A stretch of 10,762 nucleotides of DNA from an uncultured Candidatus Saccharibacteria bacterium (GCA_947095985.1 CAMUPZ010000024.1:1-10762), one strand, 5' to 3'. Shown: positions 1 through 6,669, counted from the first letter of the stretch. Made by a program: numbers and translations. The notes: a model not told the origin generated them from the sequence alone.

Positions 1-55
1 ACCTGCAACCTTTGGTACCGGAAACCAACGCTCTATCCAGTTGAGCTAACGGGGC
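1..55 (-). tRNA. tRNA-Arg(CCG), 3' end cut off by the window
   Basis: Read on the minus strand, the acceptor 5' strand (GCCCCGT), T8-A9, the D-stem GCTC/GAGC and a perfect five-pair anticodon stem (TTGGT/ACCAA) enclose the loop TTCCGGT. The anticodon is CCG, which reads the Arg codon CGG. The window begins inside the T-arm, so the 3' half of the T-arm, the acceptor 3' strand and CCA are missing. Only 24 nt separate it from the upstream tRNA-Arg(TCG) and no promoter is visible between them, so the two are probably co-transcribed. Confidence 0.93.
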
Positions 56-79
56 GTGTGTCTTGTTAATGCAATAAAA

Positions 80-156
80 TGGTACACCCGGCAAGATTCG
101 AACTTGCGACCCCTTGGTTCGAAGCCAAGTACTCTAATCCGCTGAGCTACGGGTGC
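80..156 (-). tRNA. tRNA-Arg(TCG) with encoded CCA
   Basis: The minus strand gives a full cloverleaf: acceptor GCACCCG against CGGGTGT (one terminal G-T wobble), D-stem GCTC/GAGT, anticodon stem CTTGG/CCAAG with loop CTTCGAA, and T-loop TTCGAAT. The anticodon TCG reads Arg CGN codons. The discriminator is A and CCA is encoded (complement of 80-82). Its promoter is the extended -10 at 167-175. It leads into tRNA-Arg(CCG) on the same strand. Confidence 0.96.
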
Positions 157-166
157 GTACAGAGGT

Positions 167-175
167 ATTATAGCA
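167..175 (-). promoter_or_regulatory. extended -10 promoter of the tRNA-Arg pair
   Basis: The minus strand reads TGCTATAAT, a perfect extended -10, with the TATAAT ending 10 nt before the tRNA 5' end. No good -35 is visible at 17 bp. It faces away from the murB extended -10 at 196-204, with 20 bp between the two motifs. Confidence 0.72.
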
Positions 176-195
176 TAGATGGCGACCGAGTAAAA

Positions 196-204
196 TGATA
201 TAAT
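196..204 (+). promoter_or_regulatory. extended -10 promoter of murB, leaderless geometry
   Basis: TGATATAAT lies so that six bases separate the TATAAT from the A of the murB ATG at 211. A start six to seven bases after the -10 would put +1 on the start codon itself, giving a leaderless mRNA. The hexamer 17 bp upstream (TAGATG) is a poor -35, as is usual where the TG extension is present. Confidence 0.7.
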
Positions 205-210
205 ATACAT

Positions 211-1236
211 ATGGATGTTATGACGAACGTACCATTGAAGCAGTATACGACTATGAAATTAGGTGGTGAAACACGCTATATGGTGGCTGTAAATTCTGCC
301 AGAGATGTTGTAACTTCATATCGGAATGCCCGAAAGGAAAATCTGCCTGTCTTTGTGCTGGGTGGCGGCAGTAATGTTATTACACGTGACGAAACATTTG
401 AGGGAATCGTTCTGTTGAATAAAATCAAAGGGTTTGAAGTTATTGCTGATAATGACAATACGACAGATATCAAGATTGGTGCGGGCGAAGTTTGGGATGA
501 AGTTGTTGAACGGGCTGTTGGTCTGGGGCTTCAGGGGATTGAGGCTATGTCGGGAATTCCGGGAACGGCTGGAGCTGCGCCGGTCCAGAACGTTGGAGCT
601 TATGGTCAAGAGATTGCCGATACTTTAGTTAGTTTAGAGGCATACGATTCGAAAACTGATTCAATTGTGACGATTTCTGCTGATGAATGTGATTTCTCTT
701 ATCGCAATAGTATTTTTCGTGATAGTCAAAAGGGTCGTTACTGTATTTTAAATATTACTCTAAGATTAAATAAAGCAGAACCAAGGCCGCCATATTATGC
801 CTCGCTACAAAAATATATTGAAGATAATGATATTCGTGAAGTTAATTTGTCGGTAATTCGTGTGGCGGTGCTTAATATTCGCTCGGAAAAATTGCCAGAT
901 CCGGCTGAGATACCTAGCGCAGGCTCTTTTTTCAAGAACGCTTTGATCGAAAAATGGCAATTGGAGCAACTGCAAAAAGAGTATAGTGATGTGCCAAATT
1001 ATGCTATGTCTGACGGAAGATATAAAGTGCCAACGGGCTGGCTGATTGACAAGGCTGGCCTGAAAGGTTTTACTAGTCATGGCATGAGGGTTTATGAAAA
1101 AAATGCTTTAGTGCTGGTCAATGAGTCGGCAACGGGCTATGGCGATTTGGCGGCAATTCGTGAGCAAATTATTCAAACAGTTTATGATAAATTTGGTATA
1201 AAAATTGAACAAGAACCGCTGGAACTTTCTTTGTAA
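211..1236 (+). CDS. murB: MurB, UDP-N-acetylenolpyruvoylglucosamine reductase
   Basis: A cytoplasmic FAD enzyme that uses NADPH to reduce UDP-GlcNAc-enolpyruvate to UDP-MurNAc, the second committed step of peptidoglycan precursor synthesis. Visible family marks are the FAD-binding GGGSN (residues 51-55), GIPGTAGAAPVQNVGAYG (115-132), the YRNSIF segment with Tyr164 and Arg165 typical of type I (E. coli-like) MurB, the proton-donor Ser239 in AGSFFKN, and Glu335 near the C terminus. At 341 residues it is full length for type I. The start at 211 is chosen because the promoter -10 ends only six bases upstream, leaving no room for a ribosome-binding site; Met4 (220) is the alternative. Forty-two bp after its stop the minor pilin operon begins, with its own weak promoter; read-through from murB is possible. 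It diverges from the tRNA-Arg pair. Confidence 0.96.
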   Translation: MDVMTNVPLKQYTTMKLGGETRYMVAVNSARDVVTSYRNARKENLPVFVLGGGSNVITRDETFEGIVLLNKIKGFEVIADNDNTTDIKIGAGEVWDEVVERAVGLGLQGIEAMSGIPGTAGAAPVQNVGAYGQEIADTLVSLEAYDSKTDSIVTISADECDFSYRNSIFRDSQKGRYCILNITLRLNKAEPRPPYYASLQKYIEDNDIREVNLSVIRVAVLNIRSEKLPDPAEIPSAGSFFKNALIEKWQLEQLQKEYSDVPNYAMSDGRYKVPTGWLIDKAGLKGFTSHGMRVYEKNALVLVNESATGYGDLAAIREQIIQTVYDKFGIKIEQEPLELSL

Positions 1237-1265
1237 TAAGCATAGGCTTTTTTGTAAAACTGCGC

Positions 1266-1271
1266 TACAAT
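1266..1271 (+). promoter_or_regulatory. probable -10 of the minor pilin operon
   Basis: TACAAT lies seven bases before the ATG at 1279 and would again give a leaderless or nearly leaderless transcript. There is no convincing -35. No terminator hairpin is visible between murB and this site, so transcription from murB may also reach the pilin genes. Confidence 0.45.
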
Positions 1272-1278
1272 ATTGAAT

Positions 1279-1764
1279 ATGAATCGTAGGATGGGTGGTT
1301 ATACGTTAATCGAGTTGGCGGTAATTATTGTAGTTGTGTCAATTTTAGCGGGTATCACCCTTGTTGGTGGTGAAAGATTTTCAAATCTCACTAAAAGAGA
1401 AAAACAGCGAGCTAATATTTCCGAGCTATCACTAAGGCTGGAGAGGTATTATAAATATAATAATACAAGCGGCATCGGGCATGAATATCCGTCGTGTGGT
1501 GATTTAATCAGGAATTTTTCGTCAATTGTAGGATCCGATTCTTTGAAAAAGGAAATGATAAAGTGTAGCCGTAGCGACTGGGCTGGCGGAAGTAACGGTG
1601 AAATATTATATGAAGCCTCAAATATTGATGGACATAACTGTACTAAGCCAGTATCTGGCGCGCCATCTGATATAGTTGCAGCAACTTGCGTCAGGCATAG
1701 TATCACGTATAAAGATTTGTCCACTGGGGCAGAAAAAAAGGTGGATAGTATATGGCGCGACTAG
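1279..1764 (+). CDS. minor type IV pilin/pseudopilin, first of operon
   Basis: A 161-residue class III signal peptide protein: a short basic leader (MNRRMGG), prepilin-peptidase cleavage after Gly7, then YTLIE with the conserved Glu at mature position 5 and a hydrophobic helix to about residue 30. The rest is an extracytoplasmic globular domain with four cysteines (73, 96, 121, 137), probably disulfide-bonded; I cannot assign a narrower family. It likely packs into the pilus, perhaps near the tip as part of a minor pilin complex. An in-frame TTG at 1273 is only two bases from the -10, so the ATG at 1279 is preferred. The next gene starts inside this one (13 bp overlap), suggesting coupled translation. 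Confidence 0.85.
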   Translation: MNRRMGGYTLIELAVIIVVVSILAGITLVGGERFSNLTKREKQRANISELSLRLERYYKYNNTSGIGHEYPSCGDLIRNFSSIVGSDSLKKEMIKCSRSDWAGGSNGEILYEASNIDGHNCTKPVSGAPSDIVAATCVRHSITYKDLSTGAEKKVDSIWRD

Positions 1765-2216
1765 TAAATAAAAGCGAGGGCTTTACGATAGTTGAAGTGG
1801 CAGTGACGCTGGTTGTTATTGGTATTTTTATGGTTGTCATATTAAGCATGCAAGCTCAGGTCAGTACAATTTCAGTATTGAGCGCGCAGCAAACTAAGGC
1901 AAGTTTTCTGGCCTACAATAATATGCGTCGTTACGCGAACGACTCTCCGCCGTCATGGTTTAAGTGTAACACTGGTTCATCTGGTACTAGATATAAAGTG
2001 ATGGAAATAACGGAGAGTATTGATGGTTTGCCAGGTATGGTGAGGCAGGAGGTGTATGCTTCGGCGCCGTATGGGTGTAAGGATGCTAGTAGTGGTGGCG
2101 GCAAGTCTAGCCTAGGTATGCCGGTTAAAGTAGAGTCAATAGTAGAATATGGATTGCCGTCTTCTGGGTCTGGCAGTGGAAGAAAGGTAACGCATGCAAC
2201 ATATGCAGCATTCTAA
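1752..2216 (+). CDS. minor type IV pilin (PilV/GspI-like)
   Basis: A 154-residue prepilin: leader MARLVNKSEG, predicted cleavage after Gly10, then FTIVE with Glu at mature position 5 and a hydrophobic N-terminal helix running to about residue 33. Two cysteines (72 and 109) could form one disulfide. A Ser/Gly-rich stretch (113-119 and again 138-143) lies near the C terminus. The PilV/GspI label comes from gene order (it precedes a PilW-like and a PilX-like gene) and size, not from a diagnostic motif. The start ATG lies inside the previous gene, with AAGGTGG a few bases upstream as ribosome-binding site. It overlaps the next gene by 23 bp. Confidence 0.82.
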   Translation: MARLVNKSEGFTIVEVAVTLVVIGIFMVVILSMQAQVSTISVLSAQQTKASFLAYNNMRRYANDSPPSWFKCNTGSSGTRYKVMEITESIDGLPGMVRQEVYASAPYGCKDASSGGGKSSLGMPVKVESIVEYGLPSSGSGSGRKVTHATYAAF

Positions 2217-3021
2217 AGAAAATGGATTCACAATAACCGAATTAGTATTAGTGATGGTAATTATTGCTATGGTCGTCGGTGTCTTTGGTCAGATGTTGGT
2301 GTCGTCAAATCAAAGCGCTTCCATTAGTAGAGCTAGAGTTGATATTAATCGCAATCTTCATAATTCTATGGATGCAATTGAAACTGATGTACGGCAGGCG
2401 GTGCGATTTAAAGCCAGTGGCTATGACGGCTATGATACGTTCGCTGTAGATAGGAGTTTTTCTGGAGCTGGTCATAGCTGGAGCTACATGAATACACCAT
2501 ACGTCAACGGGACGAATAGGGTCTTGATATTGCTACAATATGCGACTACTATGGGGCATGGTGCAGACTCAAGGCAGATTGTTTATCTAAGAACTCCAGG
2601 CGGCGACTGTGCGGCTAAGAGGACTCAGCAGCCTAAGTATAAAAAAATAATAATATATTTCTTAAATAACGGAGAATTACATAGGCGTACTATCTATAAT
2701 GACATGATTGACCCGTATGGACATCCATATTCGGGTTCTGCTGGTAATTATTTCTGTATGAATAATGCAGAGGCTAATAAGTTTAAAGACCGAGCCATGA
2801 AGGTCCATCAAGATTCAATTTTAGCAACCGGTGTTTCTGAATTCGAAGTTGAGTATTACGAGGGGAAAACGAAAATCCCTGATCAATATGATGCAGTTAA
2901 AAGCTACCCAGGGATACTTGATTCTGCTGATAATGTAGTAGTTACTTTAAAATTACAGTCGCCAAGTAAGCAGATTTCTGAATCACAAACATTAACTATA
3001 CGAAAGATTAATAACTTATGA
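2194..3021 (+). CDS. minor type IV pilin (PilW/GspJ-like)
   Basis: A 275-residue prepilin: leader of 11 residues ending in Gly11, then FTITE with Glu at mature position 5 and a hydrophobic helix to about residue 34, followed by a larger globular domain. The size, the aromatic-rich middle and the segment SEFEVEYYEG followed by a final strand resemble the PilW/GspJ class, which in type II secretion and type IV pili joins I- and K-type subunits in the tip complex. Two cysteines occur in the central domain. AAAGGT precedes the ATG at 2194; a second ATG at 2203 is possible. The stop TGA overlaps the next ATG (ATGA at 3018), a classic coupled junction. Confidence 0.83.
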   Translation: MQHMQHSKENGFTITELVLVMVIIAMVVGVFGQMLVSSNQSASISRARVDINRNLHNSMDAIETDVRQAVRFKASGYDGYDTFAVDRSFSGAGHSWSYMNTPYVNGTNRVLILLQYATTMGHGADSRQIVYLRTPGGDCAAKRTQQPKYKKIIIYFLNNGELHRRTIYNDMIDPYGHPYSGSAGNYFCMNNAEANKFKDRAMKVHQDSILATGVSEFEVEYYEGKTKIPDQYDAVKSYPGILDSADNVVVTLKLQSPSKQISESQTLTIRKINNL

Positions 3022-4769
3022 TGCGAAAAAAAGACGGCTACTCCTTGGTGTTAATCGTGCTTATGAGCACCTTTATATTAGTGGTTTTGGCGGGCGCTAT
3101 GAGAGTTGTGACGCAGTCATATATCTACTCGCAGGAGGAATATTATTATAAATTAGCCCAAGAAGCTGGTGAGGCGGGTACAGCATATGCCAACGCCTGT
3201 CTGGATGCTAATAATGCAGAGCAATCGTGGACTCCAGCTGCCGGCAGTGCAGGCCCGCTTCGCCCGGAAACTGACTGTTTGGGGGCGGTAAAGTTTAGTG
3301 GGAATAAATATGTATTTGAAAATGGTAAATTGCGAACAAATTTTGAGGTTGGCAAACTAGAGGCTTCGACTAAAGCGTCAGCACTGTCAGCCGCTACTGC
3401 TCAGATTTCCGCTATTGGTAGAACTGAAGTGATGAGCGGTAGCAGAGTAATAAAAACCTATACAGTTATTGTCAAAAAGTCTGTGACCTGGCCGGCTGAC
3501 ATCGACGCAACGCGCACAGTGAGTGGCACTAACCGCACCTGCGCCATCTTGTCAAACAACGTATGGTGTTGGGGTAGTAATAATATGGGTCAATTAGGGG
3601 ATGGAACTACTGTCAACTCCAATATTCCAGTAAAAGTTCGCTCTGTTGGTGACATGAAGTACGGAAAGATTATTGATATTTTTACAGCACAGCACCACAG
3701 CTGCGTTTTAACCCAGCTGGGTAGTAGTAAAAAAGTATATTGTTGGGGTGATAATAGGTCTGGGCAACTGGGCAATAGTGATTTTGGGAGTAGCTATTCT
3801 GCGGTACCGATTGAGATTAAAGTTGTTGGCTCGGCTGCAATCTCGGATTTTTCTGGAAATAAAATTAGCGCAATTGGAGGGACAGGTGATACTTCGTGTG
3901 CTATTGCCTCGGGGAAGGTGTACTGTTGGGGTGGAAATGACAGAGGGCAATTGGGATACGGTAGTCCGGGTAGTCCTGGCTATAGCGCAGCACCAGCGAT
4001 GATTAATTCGGGCGGACACAACAGGATTCCTAATAACTATTCCGCCACTAAGTTGTCGACCGGTGGATCACGCTCGCGGACTATGTGTGTTATAACTACC
4101 GAAAAAAGGGCTTACTGCTGGGGGCAGGCTAGGTTTGGACAACTGGGTGTTGGTCCAATAGCTAGCGATAATTATAGTCTAGCTACTCGAGTTAAGGGGT
4201 TGGAAGATGTGATTGATATATCTCAGGATGGATATTGGTGGACAAAAGATCCTGATTACGTAACTCACACCTGCGCTATCGCCAATGCAGGCAGGGTGTA
4301 TTGCTGGGGCGGTGCTGGTCTTGGGCAATCTGGATCTCCAGGGAGTGGCACTCCTAGAAAGCATCTTCAGCCGGAGGAAGTCCATGGTTTACCTGGAACG
4401 GCTCTGCAAGTTGAGGTTGGTATTTCTCATTCTTGCGCCTTAATGAATAATGGCGGGAAAAGGGAAGTGTATTGCTGGGGAAATAATGAGATGGGGCAAT
4501 TGGGGGCGAACAAGGAATATAATAATCCCCCCAGCGGAATTAGATGGACATATAAACCTATTAAAATTGAGGACGGATTGCCTGCAGGAGAGAGGATTGT
4601 TAGAATGTCGGCTGGAGCGAACCGCGGTTGTGCGATTATGACAAATAAACGGTCTTATTGCTGGGGATTGAATGATAATGGGCAGATTGGTGACGGAACC
4701 AATATAAACAGGATTAGTCCGACAGAGTCATTATTCCTTCGTCCGGTCCAAAATCGATACGTATATTAA
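3018..4769 (+). CDS. PilX/GspK-like tip minor pilin fused to a seven-blade RCC1 beta-propeller
   Basis: A 583-residue modular pilin. Residues 1-7 are a basic leader ending in Gly7; YSLVL and a hydrophobic helix follow to about residue 32. Mature position 5 is Leu, not Glu, as in GspK/PilX-type subunits that cap a pseudopilus. A segment YYYKLAQEAGEAG (42-54) is typical of PilX-like pilins, and Cys61/Cys87 could pair. After about residue 165 come seven RCC1-like repeats, each with a cysteine, a short hairpin, then CWG and usually GQLG: pairs 175/184, 229/242, 294/303, 357/367, 419/429, 473/486 and 538/548. Seven blades make a complete propeller, and fourteen cysteines suggest an exported, disulfide-stabilised head. 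It is the last gene of the four-gene operon. I infer a tip adhesin; the ligand is unknown. The start at 3018 is favoured by the ATGA overlap, and the ATG at 3021 is equally possible. Confidence 0.88.
   Translation: MMRKKDGYSLVLIVLMSTFILVVLAGAMRVVTQSYIYSQEEYYYKLAQEAGEAGTAYANACLDANNAEQSWTPAAGSAGPLRPETDCLGAVKFSGNKYVFENGKLRTNFEVGKLEASTKASALSAATAQISAIGRTEVMSGSRVIKTYTVIVKKSVTWPADIDATRTVSGTNRTCAILSNNVWCWGSNNMGQLGDGTTVNSNIPVKVRSVGDMKYGKIIDIFTAQHHSCVLTQLGSSKKVYCWGDNRSGQLGNSDFGSSYSAVPIEIKVVGSAAISDFSGNKISAIGGTGDTSCAIASGKVYCWGGNDRGQLGYGSPGSPGYSAAPAMINSGGHNRIPNNYSATKLSTGGSRSRTMCVITTEKRAYCWGQARFGQLGVGPIASDNYSLATRVKGLEDVIDISQDGYWWTKDPDYVTHTCAIANAGRVYCWGGAGLGQSGSPGSGTPRKHLQPEEVHGLPGTALQVEVGISHSCALMNNGGKREVYCWGNNEMGQLGANKEYNNPPSGIRWTYKPIKIEDGLPAGERIVRMSAGANRGCAIMTNKRSYCWGLNDNGQIGDGTNINRISPTESLFLRPVQNRYVY
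3525..4712 (+). repeat. seven RCC1-type repeats encoded within the tip pilin
   Basis: Seven protein-level repeats of about 50-65 residues share the pattern C-A-[IVL]-x(5-10)-Y-C-W-G-x(5)-G-Q-[LIS]-G. They are diverged at the DNA level, so this is an old domain and not a recent tandem expansion. Inserts between blades vary, the longest being between blades 3 and 4 and between 4 and 5; such loops often carry binding surfaces in propellers. Confidence 0.9.
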
Positions 4770-4775
4770 AAATGC

Positions 4776-4804
4776 TTGCGCTTTTAAATACGTTGTAGTA
4801 TTAT
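4776..4804 (+). promoter_or_regulatory. promoter of the major pilin gene
   Basis: TTGCGC (4776-4781) and TATTAT (4799-4804) are spaced by exactly 17 bp. A start near 4811 would leave a leader of roughly 37 nt that contains the ribosome-binding site. It begins just after the stop of the tip pilin gene, so the filament subunit can be expressed apart from the minor pilins. Confidence 0.6.
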
Positions 4805-4833
4805 CAAATTACAAATCAAACTAACACAATTTA

Positions 4834-4838
4834 GGGGG
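4834..4838 (+). promoter_or_regulatory. ribosome-binding site supporting a GTG start
   Basis: The run GGGGG lies nine bases before the GTG at 4848. There is no alternative ATG upstream in frame that would give a proper prepilin leader, so this site and the short leader together fix the GTG as the start. Confidence 0.6.
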
Positions 4839-4847
4839 CACATTATC

Positions 4848-5273
4848 GTGACTACAAAGAATATTAAAAATCAAGGTTTTACGCTCGTTGAGCTTTTGAT
4901 TGTTATCGTGATTATCGCGATTTTGACAGTTGTTTCTTTGGTTGCATACAACGGTTTGCAGAATCAGGCAAAGACATCAGCTGCTAAATCAACAGTTGAC
5001 TCAGTGGCTAAGAAGGCTGAACTATATAACACTGAAGAGGGTAAGTATCCAGAGGATGTCGCAAAATTAACTACCGCAGACACAAAGAAGTCTTACTACA
5101 TTGCTCCAGCCAATGTTACTGAATTAGGTTCTGGTACTTTTGGTTCAACCACTCCAACTACAACAGTTAAATACACTAAGTGTGGTACCGGTGACCCAAC
5201 AGGCGCGAAGATTGAATACTACGACTACAGTAAGAATACTGTTGAAACTCGCATAGTTGGTACTGGCTGTTAA
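4848..5273 (+). CDS. pilA: major type IV pilin (PilA/PilE-like)
   Basis: A 141-residue class III prepilin and the likely main filament subunit. The leader (MTTKNIKNQG) ends at Gly10; FTLVELLIVIVIIAIL follows with Glu at mature position 5, giving a mature protein of 131 residues. The hydrophobic helix continues as an amphipathic alpha1 with the usual YPED-type segment after it (residues 67-70). Thr-rich loops lie at 101-106, and Cys112 with the C-terminal Cys141 can form the disulfide that closes the D-region. Compared with the minor pilins it has the canonical N-terminus, small size, its own promoter, a GTG start with a G-rich ribosome-binding site and its own terminator, all expected of an abundantly made subunit. 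Prepilin peptidase and assembly genes are not in the window. That it is the major rather than another minor pilin is inferred. Confidence 0.9.
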   Translation: MTTKNIKNQGFTLVELLIVIVIIAILTVVSLVAYNGLQNQAKTSAAKSTVDSVAKKAELYNTEEGKYPEDVAKLTTADTKKSYYIAPANVTELGSGTFGSTTPTTTVKYTKCGTGDPTGAKIEYYDYSKNTVETRIVGTGC

Positions 5274-5291
5274 TTAGCTCTGTATCAATAA

Positions 5292-5323
5292 AAAACTCCG
5301 GTCATAGTGCCGGAGTTTTATTA
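5292..5323. terminator. bidirectional intrinsic terminator between pilA and glyA
   Basis: A ten-pair stem (AAAACTCCGG with CCGGAGTTTT) encloses an eight-base loop and is flanked by an A-run on the left and TTTTATT on the right. It can therefore end pilA transcription on the plus strand and glyA transcription on the minus strand, which converge here. Confidence 0.9.
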
Positions 5324-5334
5324 TGTTTCAGGAA

Positions 5335-6603
5335 TTAAATAGCGCTTAATGTTTGACAGAAATGTTTGACTTCTTGGCGGAGTTTGACCAGTCTCTCTTC
5401 GCTGTCACGATGATTGATTGCCAGTTTCATCCATTCGGCTATTTTTTCCATATCCGCCTCTTTGGCCCCGCGTGTGGTAACGGCAGGAGTTCCTAGGCGA
5501 ATGCCGCTTGGTCGAAAGCGTGTCAAACTGTCATTTGGTATAGCGTTGGCATTTAGGGTTAGGCCTATCTTATCCATAGCAATTTCTGCCTCCTTACCGT
5601 CAATTCCAAAACTATTGTAAATATCTGCCAAAATAAGATGGTTGCTAGTACCTCCGGTAACCAGTTTAAAATCTCGTTTTTGCAGCTCTTCTGCTAGCTT
5701 TTTTGCGTTCTTAACAATTTGCTCAGCGTAATCTTTGAATTCTGGCTGCAGCGCCTCGCCAAACGCGATAGCTTTAGCGGCGATGGTGTGCATGTGTGGG
5801 CCGCCTTGGGTGCCGGGGAATACGGCTCTATCAATCAATGTCGGTAGATTCTCGAGAGTTTTTTCTGGCTTTTTCAGTGGGTTACCGACAACGCCACGGC
5901 TGAGGATTAAACCGCCACGCGGACCGCGTAAGGTTTTATGTGTGGTGGTGGTAATAACATGAAAGCCGTAGTCGAATGGATTTTTAGCAACGCCACCGAC
6001 AATCAATCCGGCAATGTGACTCATATCCGCCATCAGCATGGCGCCAATCTCATTGCCAATTTCGGCGAATTTTTCATAGTCTAATTCTCGGGGGTATGCT
6101 GAAAAGCCAGCCAAGATAATTTTTGGTTTATGCCTTAACGCTAATTGCCGAATCTCTTCATAATCAATTTCACCAGTTTCTACATCCTTAATGCCGTAGC
6201 GAATGAAATTATACTCGCGCGCACTACGAGTTACTGACGCGCCGTGCGTCAAGTGTCCGCCATGTGCCAAGTCCATCGCCAGAATGGTGTCGCCTGGCTC
6301 GCACCACGCGTAATAGACGGCTTCGTTGGCCTGGGCTCCAGAATGTGGCTGAACATTAGCGTGATCAGCTCCGAATAATTGCTTGGCGCGGTCGATTGCA
6401 ATTTGTTCAATTTGGTCAGTGTTTTCTTGTCCACCGTAATAGCGGCGTCCAGGATAGCCCTCAGAGTATTTGTTGGTAAAAACGCTACCTAGCGCTTTCA
6501 GAACGTCTGATGACACATAATTTTCACTAGGAATTAATTCCAAACCGTCTGTTTGGCGGATTTTTTCTGCTTTTATAAGTTGCTCAATTTGCTTATCTTT
6601 CAT
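5335..6603 (-). CDS. glyA: GlyA, serine hydroxymethyltransferase
   Basis: A cytoplasmic PLP enzyme that interconverts serine plus tetrahydrofolate with glycine plus 5,10-methylene-tetrahydrofolate, feeding one-carbon metabolism. From the chosen start it has 422 residues, normal for the family. Marks are LELIPSENYVS (21-31), YPGRRYYGG (50-58), HSGAQAN (87-93), the DMSHIAGL segment (193-200), and the PLP-binding Lys223 in TTTTHKTLRGPRGG. The frame is open 16 codons further, but that start (6651) lies upstream of the -10; the ATG at 6603 has a perfect GGAGG seven bases before it. It is divergent from murA and converges on pilA across a shared terminator. In a reduced genome a kept glyA points to retained folate and glycine needs; that is inference. 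Confidence 0.97.
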   Translation of the reverse strand: MKDKQIEQLIKAEKIRQTDGLELIPSENYVSSDVLKALGSVFTNKYSEGYPGRRYYGGQENTDQIEQIAIDRAKQLFGADHANVQPHSGAQANEAVYYAWCEPGDTILAMDLAHGGHLTHGASVTRSAREYNFIRYGIKDVETGEIDYEEIRQLALRHKPKIILAGFSAYPRELDYEKFAEIGNEIGAMLMADMSHIAGLIVGGVAKNPFDYGFHVITTTTHKTLRGPRGGLILSRGVVGNPLKKPEKTLENLPTLIDRAVFPGTQGGPHMHTIAAKAIAFGEALQPEFKDYAEQIVKNAKKLAEELQKRDFKLVTGGTSNHLILADIYNSFGIDGKEAEIAMDKIGLTLNANAIPNDSLTRFRPSGIRLGTPAVTTRGAKEADMEKIAEWMKLAINHRDSEERLVKLRQEVKHFCQTLSAI

Positions 6604-6610
6604 GTATGTG

Positions 6611-6615
6611 CCTCC
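6611..6615 (-). promoter_or_regulatory. Shine-Dalgarno of glyA
   Basis: The minus strand reads GGAGG with seven bases to the ATG at 6603. It decides the glyA start and shows that this organism uses Shine-Dalgarno leaders as well as apparently leaderless starts. Confidence 0.85.
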
Positions 6616-6625
6616 AATAATATCC

Positions 6626-6634
6626 ATTATATCA
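6626..6634 (-). promoter_or_regulatory. extended -10 promoter of glyA
   Basis: The minus strand reads TGATATAAT. Transcription should start near 6619, giving a leader of about 16 nt with the GGAGG inside it. The expected -35 (CTAATG) is poor. It mirrors the murA extended -10 at 6655-6663 across a 20-bp core. Confidence 0.7.
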
Positions 6635-6663
6635 TTGCCTGTATATATCATTAGTGATATAAT
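6635..6663 (+). promoter_or_regulatory. promoter of the HTH-murA gene, leaderless geometry
   Basis: TTGCCT (6635-6640), 17 bp, then TATAAT (6658-6663) preceded by TGA, making an extended -10. Six bases separate the -10 from the ATG at 6670, the same spacing as at murB, so the mRNA probably begins at the start codon. Confidence 0.75.
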
Positions 6664-6669
6664 CTACGC

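Noticed and set aside
805..1080. Minus-strand open frame inside murB, and similar frames inside the tip pilin, glyA, murA and phosphorylase genes
   Set aside because: They are opposite-strand or out-of-frame shadows of clear genes, with no ribosome-binding site, promoter or recognisable protein.
1273..1278. TTG start two codons before the first minor pilin ATG
   Set aside because: It is only one base downstream of the TACAAT -10 and would lie before the transcription start.
3018..3021. UGA recoded as glycine, as in Gracilibacteria/SR1
   Set aside because: The long genes have no in-frame TGA, and TGA is used as a stop at 3019-3021 in an ATGA overlap.
3525..4712. Tandem DNA repeat array from the recurrent TGTTGGGG/TGCTGGGG words
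   Set aside because: These words encode the Cys-Trp-Gly of diverged RCC1 repeats; surrounding DNA is not repeated.
6604..6625. Glycine or tetrahydrofolate riboswitch before glyA
   Set aside because: The predicted leader is only about 16 nt, too short for any aptamer.
6604..6651. Upstream in-frame start that would lengthen GlyA by 16 residues
   Set aside because: It lies upstream of the glyA -10, the extra residues are unlike the family N-terminus, and the ATG at 6603 has a perfect Shine-Dalgarno.
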